A stretch of 64,000 nucleotides of DNA from Oscillospiraceae bacterium (GTDB lineage: Bacteria > Bacillota > Clostridia > Oscillospirales > Acutalibacteraceae), in NCBI GenBank assembly GCA_902790325.1, contig CADARP010000013.1:1-64000 (forward strand), given 5' to 3'. Under the pieces are notes generated by a model. The model ran no database searches and was not told where the DNA came from. It saw only the letters and a list, made by a program, of their open reading frames with translations. Shown in pieces: positions 13,318-22,278 of this stretch. A program made the translations under genes and the position numbers. Position 1 is the first letter of the stretch, and every line of letters starts with the position of its first letter.

Positions 13318-16266
13318 ATGCAAGCAGGAAAGAAATACCCGAAAACATACATCGCCAATCAGCATATGCTCTGCGAAAACCGTCTGCCTGCCCGCACGCT
13401 CCTCGTGCCCGCGCAAACGCGCGGCGTGACGCACAAAAGCTTTACCGATTCCGACCGGGTGCAGCTGCTCAGCGGTGATTGGAAGTTTTGTTATCTGCGG
13501 GAGGACACAGACGCGCCGTTCTATCTGACGGCGGAAAATGACGACGGATGGGACACCCTGCCCGTTCCCTCCATGTGGCAGTTCCACGGCTACGGCACAT
13601 GCTATTACCCGAATGTCCGATATTGCTTTCCGTATGATCCGCCGTACATTCACCGCAGCAATCCTGTCGGCCTCTTCCGAAAAACCTTTTCCGCTTCGTG
13701 CGCGGGACGGCGGGCGATCCTGCGTTTTCTCGGCGTGGACAACGCCTGTTTTGTATGGCTGAACGGGCAGTATATCGGGTTTTCCAAGGGCAGCCGTATT
13801 CCGGCGGAATTCGACGTGACCGGCGTGCTGCGCGACGGAGAGAATCTGCTTGCCGTAAAAGTATACACATTCTCCGACGCTTCTTATCTCGAAAACCAGG
13901 ATATGCTGCTGGCAAGCGGCATCTTCCGCGACGTGATGCTGATCTATACCGGAGAAACCGCGCTGTGGGACGAACTGATCCTGCCGGATCCTGCCGGATT
14001 CACGGTCAGGTATCAATGCCGGACAGACGGGACGTCGCCTGCCGCGATCCGCTTCACGCTTTGCGACGCTGCGGGCGCCGTCTGCGCCGAGCGGGAGCAG
14101 CCGGTCGCAGAAAGCGGCGAAGTCTTTCTCCCGCTGACAAACGCCGTCACATGGAACGCGGAACAGCCCTATCTTTACACACTGTATACGGAAATCCTCG
14201 AAAACGGCGCCGTCACCGAAACGCACACGAAAAAAGCCGGCATCGCCAAAAGCGAAATCAAAGACTGCCGTCTGCTGATGAACGGTAAGCCGATCACGCT
14301 CAAAGGCATAAACCGCCATGAAAACAATGCGCACACCGGCCGCGCGATCACCGCGGGGCAGATCGAAGCGGAGCTGCGCGATATCAAAAGCTGCAATCTG
14401 AACGCGATCCGCTGCTCTCACTACACGAACCATCCGCTCTTCTACGAGCTTTGTTCCGAACTCGGCATTTACGTCATGGACGAAGCCGACTGTGAAACGC
14501 ACGGCGCGGAGTGTACCGGCGACCTGGGCGCACTGAACAAAGACCCGGATTGGTACGACGCGTTTTTTGACCGTACGGCGCGGATGTACGCGATCAACAA
14601 AAACGAGACCTGCATCAACATCTGGTCGCTCGGCAATGAATGCGGACACGGAGAAAACAACGACCGCTGCGTCGCGTGGCTGCAGGCGCAGGCGGTCAAA
14701 AAACCGATCAAGGACAACAATAATTCCATGGGCAATCCGGACGGCGGCTATTTCGCAACGACCGGCTATATGCCGATGCAGACGCTGTATGACATGGGGG
14801 CAGAGGGAAAACATCCGCTGATGATGCTGGAATACGCGCATGCGATGGGGAACTCTCCCGGCGGATTGGAAGATATCTGGAACTGGGTATATGAAAACGA
14901 GCAGTGCTGCGGCGGCTACGTCTGGGAATTCAAGAGTCACGGATTCTACACCGCGGGCAAAAACGGAAAGCCGCGCTATCTGTACGGCGGCGATTTCCCG
15001 GATCGCTATCACTGGTCGAATTTCTCTCTGGACGGATACCACACGAGCGACGGCACGCCGAAGCCGTCGTGGGCAGAGCTGCGCGAAGTCTCCGCTCCGG
15101 TATTTGTCAAATGGGCAGAGACCGGCGTCACGGTGAAAAACACCTATGATTTTCTGCCGCTGGACGGCGTGACGATGCAATGGTCCGTCTGTGTGAACGG
15201 CGCTGCCGTCCGGAAGGGAGAAGTTTCTTTGGACGGTCTGCCGGCACGGCAGTCGCGCTTTGTCGCGCTTCCGCTCGAAACAAACGGACTTGTCGGACTG
15301 GTCACGGCAGACTGCGCATTTATAAAAAACGGCCGTCGGATCGCTTTGAAACAGACGATCCTTGCGGACGTCCCGGCAGAACTGCCCGAGGCGGTCGGAT
15401 TTGAACACAAAATCACACAGACGGACGACGCGGTCCACGTCGCCGGACCGGATTTTTCGGTTTCGATACAGTCCGGTCTGCTGTCCCGTCTGGTAAAAAA
15501 CGGCGCGATCATCCTGGACGCGCCGATGCGGCTGAACTGTATGCGCGCGCCGACCGACAACGACGGTATTGTCGGATTCTCTCCCCGGCTGATTGATGAA
15601 TGGAACGGACATCTGGTGGATTCCATGCGGTTCGGCTGTCACAGTATGCAGGTCGAGGATGCGCCCGACGCCGTGACGGTAACGGCAACCGGAAAGTTTT
15701 TGCCGCACAGTCATTTCTGGGGCTTTGACACGACGATCCGGTATCGGATCTTCGCGGGCGGCGAAACGGAAGTGTCCGTCCGCATGCAGCCCTACGGAAA
15801 CAATCTGCCCTCCGTCCTGCCGCGTGTCGGCGCGGTCTTTAAACTGGACGGCTCCTATGCGCGTATCCGATGGCTCGGACGCGGTTTGGACGAGAACTAT
15901 CCGGACTGCAAGGCGCACACGCCGATCGGACGGTACGAAGCGGACATTGCGGATATGTATTTCCGTTACGACGTGCCGCAGGAAACGGGCAACCACTGCG
16001 ACTGCCGCAGCGCGGCCGTATTCGCTCCGGGAAAAACATTGACCGTAAACGGCATTTTTTCTTTTTCCTGTCACACCTTCCCGCTGGATTCGCTCATTCG
16101 GGCGCGGCACGCGGATGAGCTGGAGCCGGGCGAGGCGCGGTATCTCTATATCGACCACAAGCACCGCGGTCTCGGCTCGAACTCCTGCGGCCCGCAGCCG
16201 GAAGAGCCGTATGAACTCCGGCCGGGTACGTTTGACTGGAGTTTCCGCCTGAAAGCGGACGCATAA
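13318..16266 (+). CDS. lacZ: GH2 beta-galactosidase, LacZ type
   Basis: A 982-residue cytoplasmic enzyme of LacZ-like length and order: N-terminal jelly roll (to about 210), Ig-like domain, TIM barrel with the acid/base Glu441 in WSLGNECGHG and nucleophile Glu505 in MLEYAHAMGN, then a C-terminal beta-sandwich with the bgal-small motif (RAPTDND). It hydrolyses terminal beta-galactosides such as lactose. ATG 13318 is preferred because AAAGGATGA lies 5-8 bp upstream; ATG 13309 is possible. No permease is nearby. Its stop is 3 bp from the end of the convergent MerR gene, with no terminator seen between them. Confidence 0.93.
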   Translation: MQAGKKYPKTYIANQHMLCENRLPARTLLVPAQTRGVTHKSFTDSDRVQLLSGDWKFCYLREDTDAPFYLTAENDDGWDTLPVPSMWQFHGYGTCYYPNVRYCFPYDPPYIHRSNPVGLFRKTFSASCAGRRAILRFLGVDNACFVWLNGQYIGFSKGSRIPAEFDVTGVLRDGENLLAVKVYTFSDASYLENQDMLLASGIFRDVMLIYTGETALWDELILPDPAGFTVRYQCRTDGTSPAAIRFTLCDAAGAVCAEREQPVAESGEVFLPLTNAVTWNAEQPYLYTLYTEILENGAVTETHTKKAGIAKSEIKDCRLLMNGKPITLKGINRHENNAHTGRAITAGQIEAELRDIKSCNLNAIRCSHYTNHPLFYELCSELGIYVMDEADCETHGAECTGDLGALNKDPDWYDAFFDRTARMYAINKNETCINIWSLGNECGHGENNDRCVAWLQAQAVKKPIKDNNNSMGNPDGGYFATTGYMPMQTLYDMGAEGKHPLMMLEYAHAMGNSPGGLEDIWNWVYENEQCCGGYVWEFKSHGFYTAGKNGKPRYLYGGDFPDRYHWSNFSLDGYHTSDGTPKPSWAELREVSAPVFVKWAETGVTVKNTYDFLPLDGVTMQWSVCVNGAAVRKGEVSLDGLPARQSRFVALPLETNGLVGLVTADCAFIKNGRRIALKQTILADVPAELPEAVGFEHKITQTDDAVHVAGPDFSVSIQSGLLSRLVKNGAIILDAPMRLNCMRAPTDNDGIVGFSPRLIDEWNGHLVDSMRFGCHSMQVEDAPDAVTVTATGKFLPHSHFWGFDTTIRYRIFAGGETEVSVRMQPYGNNLPSVLPRVGAVFKLDGSYARIRWLGRGLDENYPDCKAHTPIGRYEADIADMYFRYDVPQETGNHCDCRSAAVFAPGKTLTVNGIFSFSCHTFPLDSLIRARHADELEPGEARYLYIDHKHRGLGSNSCGPQPEEPYELRPGTFDWSFRLKADA

Positions 16267-16269
16267 AAA

Positions 16270-16995
16270 CTATCCGCATCGGACAGAGATCGCGCGTGCG
16301 GCAAATGCTGCGGTCCCCTCTCCTCCGGCTTTGTCGATATTCTCCGTGAATGCTCCGCCTGCCGCATACATGGCGCCAAGCCCTTTCAGGATCTCCGGCG
16401 TGCAGACATAATAGTTATCCGTGATGTACGCCTGCAAGCGCTGCACCAGCGCCTGCGCTTCCGCGGACGCCGGATCTGTTTCTTTGATTTTGCCGAAGTC
16501 CGAGAAGATCTGCATCATGCCTGCGGCAAGCGCTTTCTCCGACTCCTTTGTGCGGTCTTTGCTCTTTGCGGCATATTCCCGATATGCGTCGGTGTGCCCC
16601 CACTGCCGTTTCGCTTCGGCTGCGTACGCCTCCATCTTTTTCGTGTCGAATGCCGAAAAGTCCATATTCTTTCCTCCGATCTGTTTTAATTCACGCGCGA
16701 AGCGGATCAGGTTGTCCAGATGCTCGCGCCGCAAGGTCAGCAGGCGAATCTGCTGGTCGAGCGCCCGTTCTCTGTCGAAGTCCGGACTTTGCAGGATCGA
16801 CGCGATCTCTTTGAGCGAAAACGCCAACTCGCGGAACAGCAGGATCTGCTGCAGGCGTTCCAGCGCCGCTTCGTCATACAGTCTGTACCCTGCGTCGGTG
16901 TATGCGGCCGGATGCAGCAAACCGATCCTGTCATAATACTGCAGGGTGCGTATGCTGACTCCCGTCAGTTTGCCGACCTCATGAACGGTCATCAT
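16270..16995 (-). CDS. MerR-family regulator with TipAS effector domain
   Basis: A 241-residue protein. The N-terminal MerR HTH reads TVHEVGKLTGVSIRTLQYYD, followed by the conserved AGYRLYDEAALERLQQI wing and a dimerisation helix. Residues about 125-240 form a TipAS domain, the antibiotic-recognising fold of TipA and Mta. Such proteins activate multidrug genes, often autogenously, by twisting promoters with long spacers. Its own promoter at 17032-17062 has a 19-bp spacer. The start uses the first of two ATGs after AAAGGAGAT. No drug exporter gene is in this window. Confidence 0.88.
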   Translation of the reverse strand: MMTVHEVGKLTGVSIRTLQYYDRIGLLHPAAYTDAGYRLYDEAALERLQQILLFRELAFSLKEIASILQSPDFDRERALDQQIRLLTLRREHLDNLIRFARELKQIGGKNMDFSAFDTKKMEAYAAEAKRQWGHTDAYREYAAKSKDRTKESEKALAAGMMQIFSDFGKIKETDPASAEAQALVQRLQAYITDNYYVCTPEILKGLGAMYAAGGAFTENIDKAGGEGTAAFAARAISVRCG

Positions 16996-17031
16996 CTGCT
17001 TTCATCTCCTTTGCGATAGTTCGATAGTTAT

Positions 17032-17062
17032 AGTATAAACTATGACGCAGCGTAAGAGTCAA
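17032..17062 (-). promoter_or_regulatory. MerR-type promoter with 19-bp spacer
   Basis: On the minus strand TTGACT (17057-17062) and TATACT (17032-17037) are separated by 19 bp instead of 17. The spacer holds a dyad around ACGCTGCGT. This is the geometry activated by MerR proteins. Confidence 0.7.
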
Positions 17063-17106
17063 TACTCGATTTCAACTTTTTCAACAAAACGAAAGGACGA
17101 TCCGTC

Positions 17107-17970
17107 ATGCGCATCCTGAAAGCAATCCGCCGCTTCCTGCTGCTGCCCGTCATCCTGCTGACGCTGCTCACGACGCCGAAGCCCGTGAACACCGATACTG
17201 CCGTATTCCGGGAACAGAACCTGTTCGTGATGGCCGAGGCGCTGGCAATGGGACAGGGCATTACCACAGACGGCGTCTATTTCTACACGTCGGGAGCCGC
17301 TACCGGACTGCATGTGACGTATCTGGGAAAAATCGAGATCGCCGCCATGACGATGACCGACAAGCGCCTGAATCCGCTTCCGGAGGTCTGCAAGGCGCGC
17401 GGCAACAATCACATCGGCGGGATCAGCTATTACGACGGAAAGATCTACGCGTCCGTAGAGGGCGGCAGCGTCTGCCGCGCCTGCATCGCCGTCTTTGATC
17501 CGGAAACGCTGTCCCCCACCGGCGACGTATTCGACCTGCCGAACGACGCGTTTGACGACGGCATCCCGTGGCTGGCGGTGGACCCGGACACGGGGTATCT
17601 GTACACATCCCAATGGAGCCATGCGGATACGGTTTACGTATTCGACGTCAACGACGGCATGCGGCTTGTCCGGTCCTTCCGGCCGGGCGGGATCGGGGAA
17701 CTGGATCGCATTCAGGGCGGCGAATTTTATAACGGCATGCTGTACCTGTCGCAGGACAGCCGCGATAACGGAACGCGGAAGCGCCTGCTTCGGCTCGATC
17801 CGGAAAGCGGTGAAGTGACCGCAGCGGCCGAACGCGATGTGAACGGCAGCCGGATTGAATCCGAGGGCATGACGTTCCTTTCGGAAAACGGCGCCGTCTC
17901 TCTTTGCGTGCTGGATTATAACAAAGCGGTCGGCGTGTTTTTGAGGAAATACACAGTCGCCGGTTTGTAA
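17107..17970 (+). CDS. Exported beta-propeller-like protein
   Basis: A 287-residue protein with an N-terminal signal or anchor (about residues 4-24) and then repeated YYDGKIYASVEGG / PDTGYLYTSQW / YNGMLYLSQD units that look like blades of a propeller similar to the lactonase-like or SMP-30-like folds. No catalytic residues can be named. It probably sits outside the membrane. The divergent arrangement with the MerR gene means it could be a MerR/TipAS target, but its own promoter was not identified with confidence. Confidence 0.65.
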   Translation: MRILKAIRRFLLLPVILLTLLTTPKPVNTDTAVFREQNLFVMAEALAMGQGITTDGVYFYTSGAATGLHVTYLGKIEIAAMTMTDKRLNPLPEVCKARGNNHIGGISYYDGKIYASVEGGSVCRACIAVFDPETLSPTGDVFDLPNDAFDDGIPWLAVDPDTGYLYTSQWSHADTVYVFDVNDGMRLVRSFRPGGIGELDRIQGGEFYNGMLYLSQDSRDNGTRKRLLRLDPESGEVTAAAERDVNGSRIESEGMTFLSENGAVSLCVLDYNKAVGVFLRKYTVAGL

Positions 17971-17982
17971 GAATGGAAAGGA

Positions 17983-18021
17983 AAAGCGTCGTTTGGCCGA
18001 ACCGCAAACGACGCTTTTTGT
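17983..18021 (+). terminator. Terminator after the propeller gene
   Basis: AAAGCGTCGTTTG ... CAAACGACGCTTTTTG hairpin with T run. Confidence 0.85.
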
Positions 18022-18142
18022 TTAGGCAACACCGCACAATTGGGGTGTGCGGATTACGAAGTAAGATTTTTCGTCAGGTTGTACAAAAAGATCGCAGGCT
18101 TGCTGACGCAAGTCAAGAGATTTTTGTGCAGCATGACGGAAT
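18022..18142. mobile_element. Possible palindromic insertion element at the end of the phosphoesterase gene
   Basis: About 120 bp including GCAACACCGCACAATTGGGG, a GTACAAAAAGATC stretch and the related TTTTTGTGCAGCATGACGG. It has no coding content of its own but supplies the last codons and stop of the minus-strand phosphoesterase gene. Only one copy is in this window, so mobility is inference. Confidence 0.35.
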
Positions 18143-19198
18143 AAGCTTCAAGCAACAGCCTGCAAGCTTCACGGTCTGATCGTACCGCGTGAGCCATGTG
18201 CCGGTTGCGAAGTCGCGCGCGCGGATCAGCACTTCGCTGTCGTAGGCTTCGACCACCCAACCGCAGCCGTTGACAAGCGAACCGCCGCGAACGAAATCAA
18301 AATACATATAGGACGGCAGATTGATCAGCGTGATCGGATTACCGTTGTCATTTTCGATGGTCTCCACAGATGCGTATTCCGGACCGATCTTGCTTCCGGC
18401 ATTCTTGAATCCGCCATGGATGTGGCCGCTGATGTAAAACACATTGTCGTACTTTTTCAGAATCGCCTCGACCTGTGCGGACTGTTCGCCGATGCCGCCC
18501 TTCTCCGGCGGGTCATTTTTATCTTTATCCCATGTGTAGGGCAGGCCGTGCGTTTGGTTGAGGGGCTGATGCATGAACACGAAGATCGGCAGACCCGTGG
18601 CGGCGGCCTTCTCCATCTCTCCGGCAAACCACTGCAGCTGCGTGTCGCTGATATAGGCGTCGGTGTGATCCGCTTCCGAACCCAGCGCGATAAAGTAATA
18701 CCCGTTGATGACGTCGGAATAGTACATCTCCGTAATATCCCGGTCGGAGATCGTTTTGTTGTAATGAATGAACGTCGGCTTCACGCCGTCCACCGGATTG
18801 TCAAACTCGTCACGGTTCGGTCCCCACGTGTCATGGTTGCCCACCACAACCAGCTTGTTGTCCGCAATGTCGTATTTGGTGACCGCGTCCTCGAACACAT
18901 CCCACATCTCATAATAACCGTGGTCTGTGATGTCGCCCACAAAGGCGACGGCGTCCAGCTTGTCCTTCGCGCTCTCCATGTCTGCAAGCCCCAGTTCAAG
19001 CATGCCCTGGAAGATCAGCTTGAAGTTGCCGCGCAGATGGATGTCGGAGATGGCTGCGAAGCTGACGCGGCAGTCCTCCTTTGCACGGGCGATCTTCGCT
19101 TCTTTGTCACCTGTGATCAGTCCCAGCGGCGAAGCGATTGTCATGACAAGAGACAGGAACAGGCTGACGATTTTGACCAACACTTTCAAAAACATCAC
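18113..19198 (-). CDS. Exported calcineurin-like metallophosphoesterase
   Basis: A 361-residue protein with a signal peptide or anchor (about residues 5-28). The metal-binding motifs are in order: SDIHLRG, GDITDHG, GNHDTW, a later FMHQPLN and SGHIHGG, which defines the calcineurin-like superfamily. The substrate could be a nucleotide, phospholipid or phosphoester; nothing decides it. The last dozen residues (CCLKLIPSCCTKIS) are encoded inside a palindromic element and probably do not belong to the ancestral protein. It lies 69 bp downstream of pnp on the same strand but is unlikely to be functionally tied to it. Confidence 0.85.
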   Translation of the reverse strand: MMFLKVLVKIVSLFLSLVMTIASPLGLITGDKEAKIARAKEDCRVSFAAISDIHLRGNFKLIFQGMLELGLADMESAKDKLDAVAFVGDITDHGYYEMWDVFEDAVTKYDIADNKLVVVGNHDTWGPNRDEFDNPVDGVKPTFIHYNKTISDRDITEMYYSDVINGYYFIALGSEADHTDAYISDTQLQWFAGEMEKAAATGLPIFVFMHQPLNQTHGLPYTWDKDKNDPPEKGGIGEQSAQVEAILKKYDNVFYISGHIHGGFKNAGSKIGPEYASVETIENDNGNPITLINLPSYMYFDFVRGGSLVNGCGWVVEAYDSEVLIRARDFATGTWLTRYDQTVKLAGCCLKLIPSCCTKIS

Positions 19199-19267
19199 GA
19201 AATCCTCCTTTTGTTTTTCAAAAATCAGCGCCCTGCTTTTCGGCTGGGCGCTGTATTTTACGGGTCA

Positions 19268-21481
19268 TTATTTTTTGTTGTTGAAATCGCGGCGCGGACG
19301 GCGATGCTCACCGCCGCCTTCACGGTTGTCGCGGCGCGGACGGCGCGGACGCTCCTCGTCAACGTCGTTTTCGGGCTTCATGCCTTCCAGCTCGATGAGC
19401 GCATCGCGGCGGGAAAGGTTCAGTCTTCCCTGGTCGTCGATCTCCGTGACTTTGACGATCACTTCGTCGCCGACTGCGACAACGTCTTCGACCTTGCCGA
19501 CGCGCTTGACGTCCAGACGGCTGATATGGACAAGACCTTCCTTGCCGGGCGCGATTTCGACAAACGCGCCGAAGTCCATGATGCGGGTGACGACGCCCTT
19601 GTAGAACGTGCCGGGCTCGGGATCCTTGGCGATCGTTTCGATGATCGTCAGCGCGCGCTTGGCGTTTTCGAGGTCAAGCGAGCTGATGTAGATGGAACCG
19701 TCTTCCTCCACGTCGATCTTGCAGTCGCACTCGGCGCAGATCTTCTGGATGACCTTGCCCTGCTTGCCGATCACGTCGCCGATCTTTTCGGGCGAGATCT
19801 TGGTGGTCAACATCTTGGGCGCGTACTTGGACAGCTCCTTGCGCGGCTCGGCGATGACGGGCAGCATGATCTCATCGAGGATATACAGACGGGCGGTGTA
19901 AGTCTTGTCGAGCGCTTCGCGGATGATCGCGGGCGTCAGACCGTGTACCTTCAGGTCCATCTGAATGGCGGTGATGCCCTTCTTTGTGCCGGCAACTTTG
20001 AAGTCCATGTCGCCGAAGAAGTCCTCAAGACCCTGGATGTCGACCATCGTCATGAAACGGTCGCCCTCGGTGATCAGACCGCAGGAGATACCGGCGACGG
20101 GCGCCTTGATCGGCACGCCGGCCGCCATCAGCGACAGCGTGGAACCGCAGACAGAACCCTGCGACGTGGAACCGTTGGACGAAAGCACTTCGGACACAAG
20201 ACGGATGCTGTACGGGAACTCCTCGACGGAGGGGATCACCGGCAGCAGTGCGCGTTCTGCGAGCGCGCCGTGGCCGATCTCGCGGCGTCCGGGACCTCTG
20301 GAGGGTCTGGTCTCGCCGACGGAGAAGGACGGGAAGTTGTAGTGATGCATGTAGCGCTTGGTATCCTGCTTGTCGATGCCGTCGAGCATCTGGCAGTCGC
20401 TCATGGTACCGAGCGTCGTGACGGTCAGAACCTGCGTCTGGCCTCTGGTGAACATGCCGGAACCATGGACGCGGGACAGCAGATCGATCTCCGCGTTCAG
20501 CGGACGGATCTCGTTGATGCCGCGGCCGTCCACACGCTTGTTGTCATCGAGCAGCCAGCGGCGCACGACGAACTTCTGCAGTCTGTACAGGCAATCTTCG
20601 ATCATGAACTCGCTGTCGGGATAGATCTCGTCGAACTTTTCATGCACAGCGGCGTAGATCGGCTTGAGCCGCTCGTCGCGGACGCGCTTGTCGTCCGTGT
20701 CGAGCGCGGCGCGCACGTCTTCGATGGCGAATTCCTTGATCGCCTCAAACATTTCGGGATCGGGATCGTTGGACGGGAAGTCGATCTTCTCCTTGCCGAC
20801 CTCGTCGCGGATGCCCTTGATGAATTCCACAATGCGCTGGTTTTCGGCATGGCCGAACATGATGGCGTCGTACATCTGATCGTTGTCCACTTCGTTGGCG
20901 CCTGCCTCGATCATGGCGACAAGGTCTGCGGTGGACGCGACGGTCAGCTGCAGATCGGACGTCTCGCGCTGTGCCTCGGTCGGGTTGATGACCAGTTCAC
21001 CGTCGCACAGACCGACGGACACGCCGGCGATCGGACCGTCCCACGGGATCTCGGAAATGGAAATGGCGATGGAAACGCCGAGCATTGCGGTGATGTCGGG
21101 CGCGCAGTCGGGATCGACGGACATGACGGTCGCCACGACGCCGACGTCGTTGCGCATATCCTTGGGGAACAGCGGACGGATCGGACGGTCGATCACGCGC
21201 GCGGCCAGCGTCGCTTTTTCACTGGCGCGGCCTTCTCTGCGCTGGAAGGAACCGGGGATCTTGCCCACGGAATAGAGCTTCTCCTCGAAGTCCACGGACA
21301 GGGGGAAGAAGTCGACGCCTTCACGGGGCTTAGCCGACATGGTGGCGGTGCAGAGAACCTCTGTCTCGCCGTAGCGTACGAGCACGGCGCCGCCCGCAAG
21401 CTGCGCCATCTTGCCGACTTCCGCCACAAACGGACGGCCGGCGATCTCGGTGCGGAAGGTTTTGAAATCCTTGAAAAACAT
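19268..21481 (-). CDS. pnp: Polyribonucleotide nucleotidyltransferase (PNPase)
   Basis: A 737-residue 3'-5' phosphorolytic exoribonuclease. Two RNase PH domains flank a helical linker (RPIRPLF in the first; GRREIGHG, SSNGSTSQGS and the active-site DFFGDMDFKVAGT in the second). A KH domain follows with GDVIGKQGKVIQ, then an S1 domain (GTFYKGVVTRIMDFGAFVEI). The C-terminus is an Arg/Glu-rich tail ending in NNKK. ATG 21481 was chosen since AAAGGAGAT precedes it; a longer frame to 21517 crosses the leader hairpin. The usual rpsO-pnp order is kept. It probably trims and degrades mRNA in a degradosome-like complex. Confidence 0.97.
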   Translation of the reverse strand: MFFKDFKTFRTEIAGRPFVAEVGKMAQLAGGAVLVRYGETEVLCTATMSAKPREGVDFFPLSVDFEEKLYSVGKIPGSFQRREGRASEKATLAARVIDRPIRPLFPKDMRNDVGVVATVMSVDPDCAPDITAMLGVSIAISISEIPWDGPIAGVSVGLCDGELVINPTEAQRETSDLQLTVASTADLVAMIEAGANEVDNDQMYDAIMFGHAENQRIVEFIKGIRDEVGKEKIDFPSNDPDPEMFEAIKEFAIEDVRAALDTDDKRVRDERLKPIYAAVHEKFDEIYPDSEFMIEDCLYRLQKFVVRRWLLDDNKRVDGRGINEIRPLNAEIDLLSRVHGSGMFTRGQTQVLTVTTLGTMSDCQMLDGIDKQDTKRYMHHYNFPSFSVGETRPSRGPGRREIGHGALAERALLPVIPSVEEFPYSIRLVSEVLSSNGSTSQGSVCGSTLSLMAAGVPIKAPVAGISCGLITEGDRFMTMVDIQGLEDFFGDMDFKVAGTKKGITAIQMDLKVHGLTPAIIREALDKTYTARLYILDEIMLPVIAEPRKELSKYAPKMLTTKISPEKIGDVIGKQGKVIQKICAECDCKIDVEEDGSIYISSLDLENAKRALTIIETIAKDPEPGTFYKGVVTRIMDFGAFVEIAPGKEGLVHISRLDVKRVGKVEDVVAVGDEVIVKVTEIDDQGRLNLSRRDALIELEGMKPENDVDEERPRRPRRDNREGGGEHRRPRRDFNNKK

Positions 21482-21525
21482 TGCACAATCTCCTTTTTTA
21501 TGATTCCGCGGCCCCATTCGGTCTT

Positions 21526-21592
21526 AGCAATAGATCCGCTGTTTGATATCTCAAACAGTCGATGCACTGCTAAAGCCGTCTGCGTGCCGCGG
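21526..21592 (-). promoter_or_regulatory. Long hairpin in the pnp leader
   Basis: A nested inverted repeat: perfect CTGTTTGA/TCAAACAG near the tip, then TTAGCA/TGCTAA and CGG/CCG, closed by CCGCGG on both sides. It lies 45 bp before the pnp start. In E. coli a double-stranded pnp leader is cut by RNase III and mediates autoregulation; the same role here is inference. Confidence 0.6.
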
Positions 21593-21612
21593 TGATAGAC
21601 GTTTCGCTTGCA

Positions 21613-21655
21613 AAAATGCAAGCACAGGGACGGCCGGGTAGCAGCCGCCCCTGTG
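21613..21655 (-). terminator. Hairpin between rpsO and pnp
   Basis: On the minus strand ACACAGGGGCGGC pairs with GCCGTCCCTGTG just after rpsO, followed by CTTGCATTTTTG. It may be a partial terminator or RNA-processing site between the two genes. Confidence 0.55.
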
Positions 21656-21662
21656 TTGGATG

Positions 21663-21926
21663 TTATTTACGCAGACCCAGTCTTGCAACGATCGAACGAT
21701 AGCGCTCGATGTCTACCTTCTGCAGGTAGGCAAGCAGGTTACGTCTGTGACCGACCATCTTGAGAAGGCCGCGTCTGGAGTGATGGTCCTTCTTGTGCAC
21801 CTTCAGGTGCTCGGTCAGGTCGTTGATGCGCTTGGTCAGGACAGCGATCTGGACTTCGGGAGAACCGGTGTCGCCCTCGTGCGTCGCGTATTCCTGCATG
21901 ATCGCGGTTTTTTCTGCTGCTGTCAT
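21663..21926 (-). CDS. rpsO: 30S ribosomal protein S15
   Basis: An 87-residue protein with the S15 signature [19 protein letters not shown], then [20 protein letters not shown] and a [10 protein letters not shown] stretch that contacts 16S rRNA. It binds the central domain of 16S rRNA early in 30S assembly. ATG 21926 follows GAGGTGAAAACA; an in-frame GTG three codons upstream is less likely. It has its own promoter and precedes pnp as in most bacteria. S15 often represses its own translation, but no known leader fold could be recognised. Confidence 0.97.
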   Translation of the reverse strand: MTAAEKTAIMQEYATHEGDTGSPEVQIAVLTKRINDLTEHLKVHKKDHHSRRGLLKMVGHRRNLLAYLQKVDIERYRSIVARLGLRK

Positions 21927-22024
21927 TGTTTTCACCTCATTAATAGTATTACCGTGCTCCCAGTACCGGGCAGGTGACTGCCGCGCGGCGGCTTACTCCC
22001 GGAACCGAGATACAGGCAAAGGGT

Positions 22025-22053
22025 ATTATATCACGCAAAATACAAAAAGTAAA
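22025..22053 (-). promoter_or_regulatory. Promoter for rpsO
   Basis: On the minus strand TTTACT (22048-22053), 17-bp spacer, TATAAT (22025-22030). This gives a leader of roughly 90 nt before rpsO. Confidence 0.7.
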
Positions 22054-22242
22054 CCCTTTTTTTAATATTTTGTATTATATTTAAATCCTTTCTTTTGGTT
22101 TCAGATTCTTTTTTAAAAAATTGACCGCAAGATAAGGCGGCCGGTATCAGGTCATACCACCAAATATGGAAAAACCACGCAAAACAAATGCGATTTTTTA
22201 CAGATTTTTTCCGGAAAGGAAATAGTTGATCAAAAAAAAGAC

Positions 22243-22271
22243 TTGATTTTTGCGAAATCGTACGTTATAAT
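22243..22271 (+). promoter_or_regulatory. Strong promoter facing a non-coding tract
   Basis: TTGATT at 22243-22248, 17-bp spacer, perfect TATAAT at 22266-22271. No believable gene starts within the next 430 bp. The stretch 22054-22242 between this and the rpsO promoter is AT-rich and holds nothing I can name. Confidence 0.7.
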
Positions 22272-22278
22272 AGACGCG

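Noticed and set aside
13053-13358. 101-residue minus-strand frame before lacZ
   Set aside because: Part looks protein-like, but it overlaps the lacZ start and promoter and has no ribosome site; at best a gene remnant.
18416-21595. A 1059-residue open frame antisense to pnp and the phosphoesterase
   Set aside because: It is a shadow of GC-rich codon bias in two real genes; the translation has no protein-like motifs.
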